Below, piece after piece: positions 1 through 7,925 of a stretch of DNA of 64,000 bases. Every line of letters starts with the position of its first letter. Position 1 is the stretch's first letter. The stretch lies in NCBI RefSeq assembly GCF_023509035.1, contig NZ_CP075583.1, positions 1,550,001 to 1,614,000 of the forward strand, written 5' to 3'. The notes below the pieces were generated by a model. The model saw nothing but the letters and a program-made list of their open reading frames with translations. It did not search any database and was not told the DNA's origin. Both the position numbers and the translations under genes were made by a program. This DNA is from Janthinobacterium lividum (lineage in GTDB: Bacteria > Pseudomonadota > Gammaproteobacteria > Burkholderiales > Burkholderiaceae_D).

Positions 1-3000
1 CGGCAATTGCCGTTTGAGCTGATCCTCAATCATGTCGCTCCCGAAAGCGTAGCGTCCTATACTCCCTATGCGCAGGTAGCGCTAAACTTTCATACTGAGT
101 TTAATGCATCCATGGCAAATCAGTGGTGCCAGGACACTATGATGACTGTATCTGGCCGTGAGGCCGACAGTATTCATCATGCCGCGTTCGACCTGAAACT
201 CGAAATCACCCGGACAGCGGATTCGCTTGCTTTGGTCTACGAGTACAGCACCGAGCTTTACGACACCGCCACGATTACCCGCTGGGCTACTCAGTTCGAG
301 GCTCTGCTGGTGCAATTGACGGACCAGCCTGCCCGGGCGGTTTCCTTGCTCGATATGCTCACTGGCGCCGAGCGCGCGGCCATGGAGGCGACGTGGCGCG
401 CTGACCGTGCGGACTATCCCGTCCCAGCTTCGCTGACAGCCTTGCTGAATCGCCAGGCGGCGCGCAGCCCCGACGCCACCGCCGTCGTCTGTGGAGCCGA
501 GCGGCTCAGTTATGATCAGCTGCACAGCCAAGCCAACCGACTAGCGCAAGCATTGCGGGCCATGGGAGCCAGCCAGAACGTGCGTATTGGTTTGTTCGTG
601 GAACGCTCCTTGCCGTTGGTCGTGGGCGTCCTTGCCGTGGTCAAGGCAGGCGCCGCGTACGTGCCGCTCGACCCGGCTTACCCATCCCAGAGGTTGGCCT
701 ATATGATTGATGACGCGAAGCCATCAATCTTGCTCACGCAACGACATCTCATAAAGGGCTTGCCACGGTCGGACTTGCCCGTGCTCTGCATCGAGGACGT
801 AGCCGGCGAAGGTGACGTCGATACGACACGCGCAGTGAATGAGTTCATCGACGACATGCCGGGTACCCTTGCTTACCTGATCTACACCTCTGGATCGACC
901 GGGGAACCTAAAGGTGCGATGGTGACCAAGAAGGGAATGCTGAACCTGCTTTCATGGTTTAACCGACAGTTCGCCATTAGCGAGGCAGACCGCGTTTTGC
1001 TGTTGTCGTCGTTCAGCTTCGATTTGACGCAAAAGAACATCTTTTCTGTGTTGATGGTTGGTGGGCAGCTGCACTTGGCACCTGAATACTACGATCCGGT
1101 TCAGCTGGGCGAATATATCGACGATGCGCGGATCACCTTCCTTAACTGCGCTCCGAGTGCTTATTATCCATTGCTAGGCCATCGTGCAGGAAACGCGCTG
1201 CGCCAAGTCTTCCTTGGCGGCGAGTCTATCAACGCGGCACTATTGCACCAAGCCTATCGGGACGTCGCGCACGCACCGGTGATCCACAATACCTATGGCC
1301 CAACCGAAGCGTCCGATGTGGTGGCGTTCTATTCCTGGGATCCGCGCAGCCCGATAACGACCGTGCCGATTGGAAAGGCAATTTCCAACACTCGGCTGTA
1401 TGTGCTCGATGCTCAGTTGCAGCCAGTGATGCCGGGTCTGACGGGGGAACTCTACGTGGGAGGCGATGGTGTCGGACTCGGCTATCTGAACCGATCTGAG
1501 CTTACCGCCGAGCGCTTCTTGCCGGATCCCTATGCGCGTGAGGTAGGGGAGCGCATGTATCGAACCGGCGACCTGGTGCGGCAATTGGCCAGCTCCGACC
1601 TGGAATATATCGGCCGCATCGATCACCAGGTGAAGCTGCGCGGCTTCCGCGTCGAACTAGGCGAAGTCGAGGCGGCATTGATGGCACTGCCGGAAATTGC
1701 TCATGCGCTGGTGCTCATGCGCGAGGACTGTCCAGGCGACCAACGCCTTGTCGCTTACGTCATTGCGCCCGAGGGGAGCGTCGCCGATGCGGGCGGGGTG
1801 CGCAAAGCCTTGGCTCGGATATTGCCTGCCCATCTCGTTCCGTCTCACGTCGAACCGTTGCCGGCGTTTCCGCTGACTCCGAATGGCAAAGTCGATCGCC
1901 ATGCGCTGCCGGTCCCGCGCGACGTCACCGTGGTTGGCGAAGGGGCCGAGCCGGCCAGCGACATCGAGCGGACCTTGGCACGGATATGGTCTGTCACCCT
2001 CAAACGCGACGGAATTGGTCTTCATGATGACTTTTTCGCACTCGGCGGACACTCACTGCTGGCCACGCAGCTCGTCTCGCAAGTGCGCGCCGAACTGGGA
2101 GTCAACCTGACGTTGCGCACAGTTTTCGAGCGGCGCACGCTCGGAGCGCTGTCTTCTTGGATCGCGGCGAATGCCGACGATACACACCAGTTCGACAGTG
2201 CGGAGATCACGCTGCAGTGTACCGTGCCCGATGTTGATGCACCGCTTTCCTTTGCCCAGCAGCGACTGTGGCTTCATGCGCAACGGCATCCCGGCAGGGC
2301 GGTGTACAACCTGCCCTTCGCCCTCGAGCTGAGCGGGGTTTTGGACTTGCGCGCGTTGCGTCGCAGTCTTGTTGAAATTGCTCAACGTCACGCCGTCCTG
2401 CGCACTAGCTTTGACACGATCGATGGGGTGCCATGCGCGCGTGTCCACGCAAGTGCGTCGCCACCGTTGTATATTCGGGACCTTTCCGACCAGCAAGGCG
2501 CCGGCCAGAAAGCCCGGCTGGATGCCCTGATGAACGAAGAGATCCATACTCCGTTCGATCTGAGTTTGCCGGCGTTGCCACGGCTTAACTTGTTTAAGCT
2601 GCGGGCAGAGCGGCATGTACTTTTAATCACGATGCACCATATAGTCGCCGACGGCTGGTCAGTGGGACTGCTATTGCGCGAGCTGACAGCGGTGTACGGG
2701 GCTTTCCAGCATGAGCAGTCATCGCCACTGTCTATTCCTGCCTATCAATACGGCGATTTCGCCCGCTGGCAGCGCCAGCGTTTCGCCGCCGGCGCCTTTG
2801 CCGATCAGCTAGCGTATTGGCGTACCAAGCTCGACGGCGCTCCGGGTGTGCTTGCCCTGCCCACGGACAGGGCGCGCTGCGCTACGACCAGCCAGCGCGG
2901 TGGCTTGATCCGCTTCATGATCGACGCGTCCGCTACCGGCGCCCTAACCAGTATGGCGGAGCAGGCACAGGGCACGTTGTTCATGGCGTTCGCGGCATTG

Positions 3001-3381
3001 TTTGCGACTCTGTTGTACCGCTATACGGGCCAGCGCGATATTTGTGTGGGAACGCCGATCGCCAACCGACATCACCAGGAACTGGAATCGATGGTTGGAT
3101 TTTTCGTCAACACGGTAGTGCTGCGTATGCTGCTTAATGACGGTAGCAGTTTCCACTCGCTCCTCGAACAAGTGAGGGACACTGCCCAGGAAGCGTATGC
3201 TCACCAGGACCTGCCCTTTGACGAACTTGTCGGCGCATTAGGGGGGCGAGACGCGACGGGCAGTCGCCGCTGTTCCAAGTCATGCTGGCCATGCAAAACA
3301 CGCCTGCTGACGTGCTGGCATTGCCTGGCGTCGTCGCGCGCGAGCTGCCGTTGCAGACCGAAACAGCAAAGTTCGATCTGA
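1..3381 (+). CDS. NRPS, 3' part, segment 1: C(end)-A-PCP-C(broken)
   Basis: Nonribosomal peptide synthetase that enters from the left edge. The first ~370 bases encode the end of a condensation (C) domain. An adenylation (A) domain follows at ~430-1920, with the TSGSTGEPKG nucleotide loop near 890 and YGPTE near 1290. A carrier domain with GGHSLL has its phosphopantetheine serine at 2053-2055. A second C domain begins ~2236, with the catalytic motif MHHIVADGW at ~2632. The A pocket, read by eye against the GrsA scheme, is D-L-K-N-F-G-T-D-V; I cannot assign it with confidence. The frame is lost in a run of six G at 3241-3246. The C domain continues in another frame in the next entry, so both are almost certainly one gene ending at 5474. 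Confidence 0.93.
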   Translation, partial: RQLPFELILNHVAPESVASYTPYAQVALNFHTEFNASMANQWCQDTMMTVSGREADSIHHAAFDLKLEITRTADSLALVYEYSTELYDTATITRWATQFEALLVQLTDQPARAVSLLDMLTGAERAAMEATWRADRADYPVPASLTALLNRQAARSPDATAVVCGAERLSYDQLHSQANRLAQALRAMGASQNVRIGLFVERSLPLVVGVLAVVKAGAAYVPLDPAYPSQRLAYMIDDAKPSILLTQRHLIKGLPRSDLPVLCIEDVAGEGDVDTTRAVNEFIDDMPGTLAYLIYTSGSTGEPKGAMVTKKGMLNLLSWFNRQFAISEADRVLLLSSFSFDLTQKNIFSVLMVGGQLHLAPEYYDPVQLGEYIDDARITFLNCAPSAYYPLLGHRAGNALRQVFLGGESINAALLHQAYRDVAHAPVIHNTYGPTEASDVVAFYSWDPRSPITTVPIGKAISNTRLYVLDAQLQPVMPGLTGELYVGGDGVGLGYLNRSELTAERFLPDPYAREVGERMYRTGDLVRQLASSDLEYIGRIDHQVKLRGFRVELGEVEAALMALPEIAHALVLMREDCPGDQRLVAYVIAPEGSVADAGGVRKALARILPAHLVPSHVEPLPAFPLTPNGKVDRHALPVPRDVTVVGEGAEPASDIERTLARIWSVTLKRDGIGLHDDFFALGGHSLLATQLVSQVRAELGVNLTLRTVFERRTLGALSSWIAANADDTHQFDSAEITLQCTVPDVDAPLSFAQQRLWLHAQRHPGRAVYNLPFALELSGVLDLRALRRSLVEIAQRHAVLRTSFDTIDGVPCARVHASASPPLYIRDLSDQQGAGQKARLDALMNEEIHTPFDLSLPALPRLNLFKLRAERHVLLITMHHIVADGWSVGLLLRELTAVYGAFQHEQSSPLSIPAYQYGDFARWQRQRFAAGAFADQLAYWRTKLDGAPGVLALPTDRARCATTSQRGGLIRFMIDASATGALTSMAEQAQGTLFMAFAALFATLLYRYTGQRDICVGTPIANRHHQELESMVGFFVNTVVLRMLLNDGSSFHSLLEQVRDTAQEAYAHQDLPFDELVGALGGRDATGSRRCSKSCWPCKTRLLTCWHCLASSRASCRCRPKQQSSI
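3241..3246. other. Frameshift site (G6, one G apparently missing)
   Basis: Seven G would read FDELVGALGGARRDGQSPLF, restoring the C domain that joins the frames open before and after. Confidence 0.8.
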
Positions 3382-5474
3382 CGCTGCACATAGTGCCGGC
3401 GGCCCATGGCCTTGAATGCGCCTTCGAATTTAACGCGGATCTGTTCGACACCGCAACCATCATGCGCTGGCGTGAGAATTTGAGTATGATCATCGACGCG
3501 GTCGTGGCAACCCCGTCCGCACCGTTGGCCCAACTACCAATGTTGCCGGAGGAGCAATTCAATCAAGTGGTGCGCTCCTTTGGGCAAGCCAGTAGCAGTG
3601 CGCCGGCTGCACATGTCTTGCTGCATGGCTGGTTTGAACAGCGCGCGGCCACTGCGCCATTGGCCTTGGCGATGGTGCATGGCGCCGACACGCTGACCTA
3701 CGCGGCGCTGAATCGCCGTGCCAACCAGCTTGCCCACTACTTGATCGAACGCGGCGTTTGCCGCGATGACAGAGTCGCAGTGTTGTTGGCGCCAGGCATT
3801 GGTCTGCTGATTGGTATCCTCGGCGTCTTGAAGTCGGGAGCCGCATATGTGCCATGTGATCCTGCTCATCCGCAGGAACGATTGGCTTATATATTGGCCG
3901 ATAGCGGTGCGGTGGCGTTGGTGGCCGATGCCGCCACGCACGCGACGGCGCAGCAGTTGGTCACTGCCGCGCCGTGCCTGTTCACGGTTACCGTCGAGGA
4001 GGTCGCAGACCAACCCTCCCTGTGCGATGCTGATCCTGATCCTGAACGCGTGGGTCTTACCGGCGACAACTTAGCCTATGTTATCTACACGTCTGGATCG
4101 ACTGGGCGCCCGAAGGGCGTCATGGTTGAACATGGGAATGCGGCGAACTTGCTGCAAGACTGGTCGCAGCAGTTCGGCAATAGTACCAATGGCCAGGCTT
4201 TCCAGGCCGCGCTGTGGACCAGCCCGGGCTTCGACGTCTCGGTATTCGAGATTTTTGTTCCGCTCGCGCTGGGGGGGACTCTGCGGCCGGTTCCGTATGA
4301 CGTACGGCCGGACGCGGCAAGCCTGATGGCCTGGTTGCTTGATCACGACATCGCGTTTGCATATCTTGCGCCGTTTGTGATTCGGCATACCGCAGAGATG
4401 ACTGACGCGCAACTGGCAGCCCTGCGTCTGAAAAATGTATTGGTTGGAGTGGAAGCGCTGATGGAGTCGGATCTGTACCGTCTTGAGTACCTCATTCCGG
4501 GGCTGGCCATTGTAAACGCCTACGGTCCGACCGAGATCACCGTGTATTGCACCACCTACACGCGCATGCGCAACATTCGCAGCACAGCCCCAATTGGTCG
4601 TCCGATCACCAACGCGGCGATTTATCTGCTGGATGTGCACCTAGCACCCGTCGCTCAAGGCGTGATCGGGGAGATTTATATCGGCGGCAAGGGGGTGGCG
4701 CGTGGCTACCTAAACAGGCCGGACCTCACGGCCGATCGATTTCTGGCCGATCCGTTCGCGCCATTTGGCGGCCGGATGTACCGCAGCGGCGATTTAGGGC
4801 GCTGGGACAGCGACGGTCAACTTCACTACATCGGGCGCAACGATTTTCAGCTGAAGTTACGGGGTTACCGGGTCGAGCCAGGGGAAATCGAGGCGTGCCT
4901 GCGCCTGTGCGACGGCATCGCCGACGCCGCCGTCATTGCACATGGAGAGGGCGACGCTAAGCGCCTTGTTGCCTACGTCGTAGCGTTAACCGGTACGCAG
5001 ATCAGCGTAGCCGCTATACGTGCCGTACTTTCCTCTCAGTTGGCGGACTTCATGATTCCCGCAGCCTTTGTCGCGCTGCCTCGCTTGCCGCTAAACGCAA
5101 GTGGAAAACTGGACCGTTTCGCCCTACCAGCACCCGATGCGAGTGCCTTCGGACAGCAGATGCACATGGCGCCGATCGGTGCAGTCGAAACCGAACTGGC
5201 GGCGTTGTGGTGCACCTTGCTGGATGTGACGCGTGTCGGCCGCGATGACAATTTCCTCACGCTAGGAGGACATTCACTGGCACTGACCAAGTTGAGGTTC
5301 CTGGTCAAGGAGCGTTTCGGCGTCAGGCTCGAGGTGGCTCAGCTCTACGAATTACAGGAGCTCCACCAACTGGCCAGCCACATTGAGGCCCGACAATTGC
5401 ACAACAGTTCTGTCCGCACGACGCTCGTACTGGACTTCGATGACGATGACGACGCGGCCATGGAGGCGGCATGA
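3282..5474 (+). CDS. NRPS, segment 2 of the first gene: C(end)-A-PCP, acidic tail
   Basis: Continuation of the preceding synthetase after a one-base frameshift. The listed start is only the first possible start in this frame; the natural protein reads through from upstream. It carries the end of the C domain, a complete A domain (~3605-5115, TSGSTGRPKG near 4090, YGPTE near 4520) and a carrier domain (LGGHSLALTKL near 5263). The A pocket reads D-V-F-Y-L-G-A-V-Y, which suggests a hydrophobic residue, but I do not recognise an exact match. There is no thioesterase. The protein ends in a strongly acidic tail, LDFDDDDDAAMEAA, of the kind that docks onto TubC-type N-terminal docking domains. Such a domain starts the NRPS gene at 7926. 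The stop codon overlaps the next gene (ATGA at 5471-5474). Confidence 0.92.
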   Translation: MLAMQNTPADVLALPGVVARELPLQTETAKFDLTLHIVPAAHGLECAFEFNADLFDTATIMRWRENLSMIIDAVVATPSAPLAQLPMLPEEQFNQVVRSFGQASSSAPAAHVLLHGWFEQRAATAPLALAMVHGADTLTYAALNRRANQLAHYLIERGVCRDDRVAVLLAPGIGLLIGILGVLKSGAAYVPCDPAHPQERLAYILADSGAVALVADAATHATAQQLVTAAPCLFTVTVEEVADQPSLCDADPDPERVGLTGDNLAYVIYTSGSTGRPKGVMVEHGNAANLLQDWSQQFGNSTNGQAFQAALWTSPGFDVSVFEIFVPLALGGTLRPVPYDVRPDAASLMAWLLDHDIAFAYLAPFVIRHTAEMTDAQLAALRLKNVLVGVEALMESDLYRLEYLIPGLAIVNAYGPTEITVYCTTYTRMRNIRSTAPIGRPITNAAIYLLDVHLAPVAQGVIGEIYIGGKGVARGYLNRPDLTADRFLADPFAPFGGRMYRSGDLGRWDSDGQLHYIGRNDFQLKLRGYRVEPGEIEACLRLCDGIADAAVIAHGEGDAKRLVAYVVALTGTQISVAAIRAVLSSQLADFMIPAAFVALPRLPLNASGKLDRFALPAPDASAFGQQMHMAPIGAVETELAALWCTLLDVTRVGRDDNFLTLGGHSLALTKLRFLVKERFGVRLEVAQLYELQELHQLASHIEARQLHNSSVRTTLVLDFDDDDDAAMEAA

Positions 5475-6268
5475 TCAAGCTGAAACTGGGGGTAGTCAAT
5501 ATTATGCCCCACGCTCGCCAATATGACTTGCAGTTGCGCACCGCCCTGGCGGATGTGGCGGACCTGATTGAGCTTTATCCGATCCGGCTGGTATCGCATG
5601 CCTACCTCAGCAGCGCCACCGATGTTGCGCAGTACCACACATTCAGTGAATTGAACCGACAGGTCTCGCTTGATTTGTTGCTGGTGACGGGGGCGCCAGT
5701 CGAACATTTGCCGTTCGACGAGATCCGTTACATGCCTGAACTGGAGCAAATCTTTGGGGCGACCCGCGGTTTTGGGATTCCCGTATGCGGGCTGTGTTTC
5801 GGCGCGCTGGCCATCGCAGGCTATCTGGGAATTGGCAAGCGCGTGCAGCAGAGCAAGGTCTTCGGCGTCTACAAGTTGGCGATCCACGCCGGTGTCGAAC
5901 GCCACGTCGGCGCGTTGCCGCGCCACCTTTACATGCCGTTCAGCACATGGGCTCTGCTGGACCCGGATGCGCTGGCGCTGGCGAACCGTCATGGCGGTTT
6001 GGTGACGCTGGCATCGCATCCCGACCTGGGTCCCGTGATGTTGGCGAGCCATGATCATCAATTCCTCATGCTGCTAGGCCATCCAGAGTATTCCGTCGCA
6101 ACCTTGCGCCAAGAATGGCTGCGCGATTCAGCGAAACAAATCCCGTACACCTCCAACTTCTCGGATGCGTCCTTCGACGAGATGGCCCGAACTCTTCAGT
6201 CGGGCGCCAGCCCGGCATTGTCGAACTGGGTGATCGAACATTTTAACCGCGCCACACTGGCCGCATGA
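5471..6268 (+). CDS. MetA-like homoserine O-acyltransferase family protein
   Basis: 265 residues, close to the ~300 of homoserine O-succinyl/acetyltransferases (MetA family, class-I glutamine-amidotransferase-like fold). Visible family features are LLVTGAPVEHLPFDEIRY (MetA has a similar TGAPVE block), the nucleophile region VCGLCFGALA with the likely catalytic Cys, GVYKLAI, and GHPEYSVATLRQEW carrying the His/Glu of the active site. MetA acylates the hydroxyl of homoserine with succinyl- or acetyl-CoA in methionine synthesis. Here the gene overlaps an NRPS gene by four bases and sits four bases before a hydroxylase gene, so it is translationally coupled to the pathway. Inference: it supplies or decorates an unusual building block, for example an acylated homoserine or other hydroxy-amino acid. 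A housekeeping methionine role is less likely in this setting but not excluded. Confidence 0.8.
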   Translation: MIKLKLGVVNIMPHARQYDLQLRTALADVADLIELYPIRLVSHAYLSSATDVAQYHTFSELNRQVSLDLLLVTGAPVEHLPFDEIRYMPELEQIFGATRGFGIPVCGLCFGALAIAGYLGIGKRVQQSKVFGVYKLAIHAGVERHVGALPRHLYMPFSTWALLDPDALALANRHGGLVTLASHPDLGPVMLASHDHQFLMLLGHPEYSVATLRQEWLRDSAKQIPYTSNFSDASFDEMARTLQSGASPALSNWVIEHFNRATLAA

Positions 6269-6272
6269 CGAC

Positions 6273-7874
6273 ATGACCAAGTCCACTTCTTTATATTACC
6301 TGCGCGACGACCTTTACTTCGAACCCCTATTGCACAAATGGTATGCGTGGCCCTATTTGCTGCCGCCGGTTGCAGCGGCGATGAATCTAACCGCACGCAA
6401 CCTCCGCTTGATGAAGTCGTTTGTCGCGAACAGCAAATTGCATATTTCGGCCAGCCGTACCCCGGGCCTGGCCGGCGGAGATTTCGTCAACTGCAGCGAA
6501 GAGCAAGTTGAGGAAGTGCGCGCGCTGATCCATGAACTTGAGAACGAATACCAGGATTATTTTCAATTGCGGCAAGCCGTGTCGGAACTGAATGTCCTGC
6601 TCGAGCAGCAAAAGGGCATGTCCATGGAAGCGCTCTACAGCGCTGTGCCGGCGCCGCTGCAGGGCTATGTCGAATTGGTTTACGACATGGAGCATCACGC
6701 ATCGTTCCGCCTGATCGAGGGCTTGCTGTACCAAGGCAGTTTATATAAGCGCGAGGCCCAGAGCATTTCGCTCGGCCTGCTTGGACGCGTGACGGAACGA
6801 CCTTTCGTGCTCAGTTCGCCGCGGCTGCCCGATCAGAATCATTTGCATGTCGCGGTCGAATTCGCCGACCGATGGATCGACCGTCTGTTCGCGCTGCGCG
6901 ACAGTCCTGCCTCGCGCGAGGCGATCGAAACCCTGTTTGCCGGCCAAAGCCTGAGCGGCCAACTGGCGGTCGACGCATTGTTCACCGAGACCGCGCCAGC
7001 TCGGCGCCACGTTCCTGTGGACGCAGGCGTCAGGGTGTCTTATCTGGGACATGCGGGCGTGATGCTGGAAACGCCAGGGGCCGCGATGCTGGTCGATCCA
7101 GTCATAGCGTCCCGCGACGGTGTCCATGACGACGATCTCATCAGTTTTAGCGAGCTGCCTCCGTTTATTGACTACGTATGTATAACGCATACCCATATGG
7201 ATCACCTGTGCCTCGAAACGCTACTCCAACTTCGCAGGAAGATCGGCGTAGTGCTGGTGCCGAAAAGCACGGGCACTTTATACGATCCGTCGATCAAGCT
7301 GATGCTGCAGACGCTGGGCTTCACTGTGCGCGATATGGACGAAATGGAGCGGGTCGCGTTCAGTGACGGTGCCATCGTGGCGTTGCCATTCTTGGGCGAA
7401 CATGCCGACCTCAACATTCGCTCGAAAAGTGCTTGGTATTTCGACTTGCTGGGTAAGAAAATATTAATCGGCGCCGATTCTGCTTCCCTCGACAAACACC
7501 TTTACCGTCGCATCTTCGACGCGATCGGGAAGATCGACATGCTGTTCATTGGGATGGAGTGCGTCGGAGCGCCGATGAGCTGGCTTTATGGCGCCTTGTT
7601 CACCAAGCCGATCCCGCGCGCGATTAACGAGTCGCGCCGGTTCAATGGTTCCGACTGTGCGTCGGCGGCGGAAATGGCCGCGATTTTTACGCCGGACCAC
7701 TTATTCGTGTATGCCCTTGGGACCGAGCCATGGTTCAAATATTTCATGGGTGTCGACTACACGCTGGACGCGCGACAGATTGTCGAATCGGACCGCCTGC
7801 TCGCGTTTTGCCAGGCGCATCAAATTGATGGCGAACGCCTGATGGCCAAACGCGTCTGGCAGTTGCCGATTTAA
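6273..7874 (+). CDS. CmlA-like diiron beta-hydroxylase (metallo-beta-lactamase fold) for carrier-bound amino acids
   Basis: 533 residues, essentially the length of CmlA, the diiron oxygenase that beta-hydroxylates a carrier-bound amino acid in chloramphenicol synthesis. The N-terminal ~240 residues have no metallo-hydrolase motif, as in CmlA, where this part forms a separate domain. The C-terminal half has a metallo-beta-lactamase fold: VSYLGHAGVML, then the metal motif HTHMDH (near 7190-7207), LGEHADLN and an IGADS block supplying further ligands. A plain hydrolase of this fold would normally lack the long N-terminal domain. The gene lies four bases after the MetA-like gene and 51 bases before the next NRPS gene, consistent with in-line modification of an NRPS-bound residue. 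Which residue is modified cannot be read from the sequence. Confidence 0.82.
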   Translation: MTKSTSLYYLRDDLYFEPLLHKWYAWPYLLPPVAAAMNLTARNLRLMKSFVANSKLHISASRTPGLAGGDFVNCSEEQVEEVRALIHELENEYQDYFQLRQAVSELNVLLEQQKGMSMEALYSAVPAPLQGYVELVYDMEHHASFRLIEGLLYQGSLYKREAQSISLGLLGRVTERPFVLSSPRLPDQNHLHVAVEFADRWIDRLFALRDSPASREAIETLFAGQSLSGQLAVDALFTETAPARRHVPVDAGVRVSYLGHAGVMLETPGAAMLVDPVIASRDGVHDDDLISFSELPPFIDYVCITHTHMDHLCLETLLQLRRKIGVVLVPKSTGTLYDPSIKLMLQTLGFTVRDMDEMERVAFSDGAIVALPFLGEHADLNIRSKSAWYFDLLGKKILIGADSASLDKHLYRRIFDAIGKIDMLFIGMECVGAPMSWLYGALFTKPIPRAINESRRFNGSDCASAAEMAAIFTPDHLFVYALGTEPWFKYFMGVDYTLDARQIVESDRLLAFCQAHQIDGERLMAKRVWQLPI

Positions 7875-7925
7875 GCGGCGCCCCATACGTCTTGCCTTTC
7901 CCCTCTCACATATCTGACAGAAAAA

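Noticed and set aside
5400..5474. Missing thioesterase at the end of the first synthetase
   Set aside because: Not a truncation: the acidic docking tail and the downstream synthetases explain continued chain transfer.
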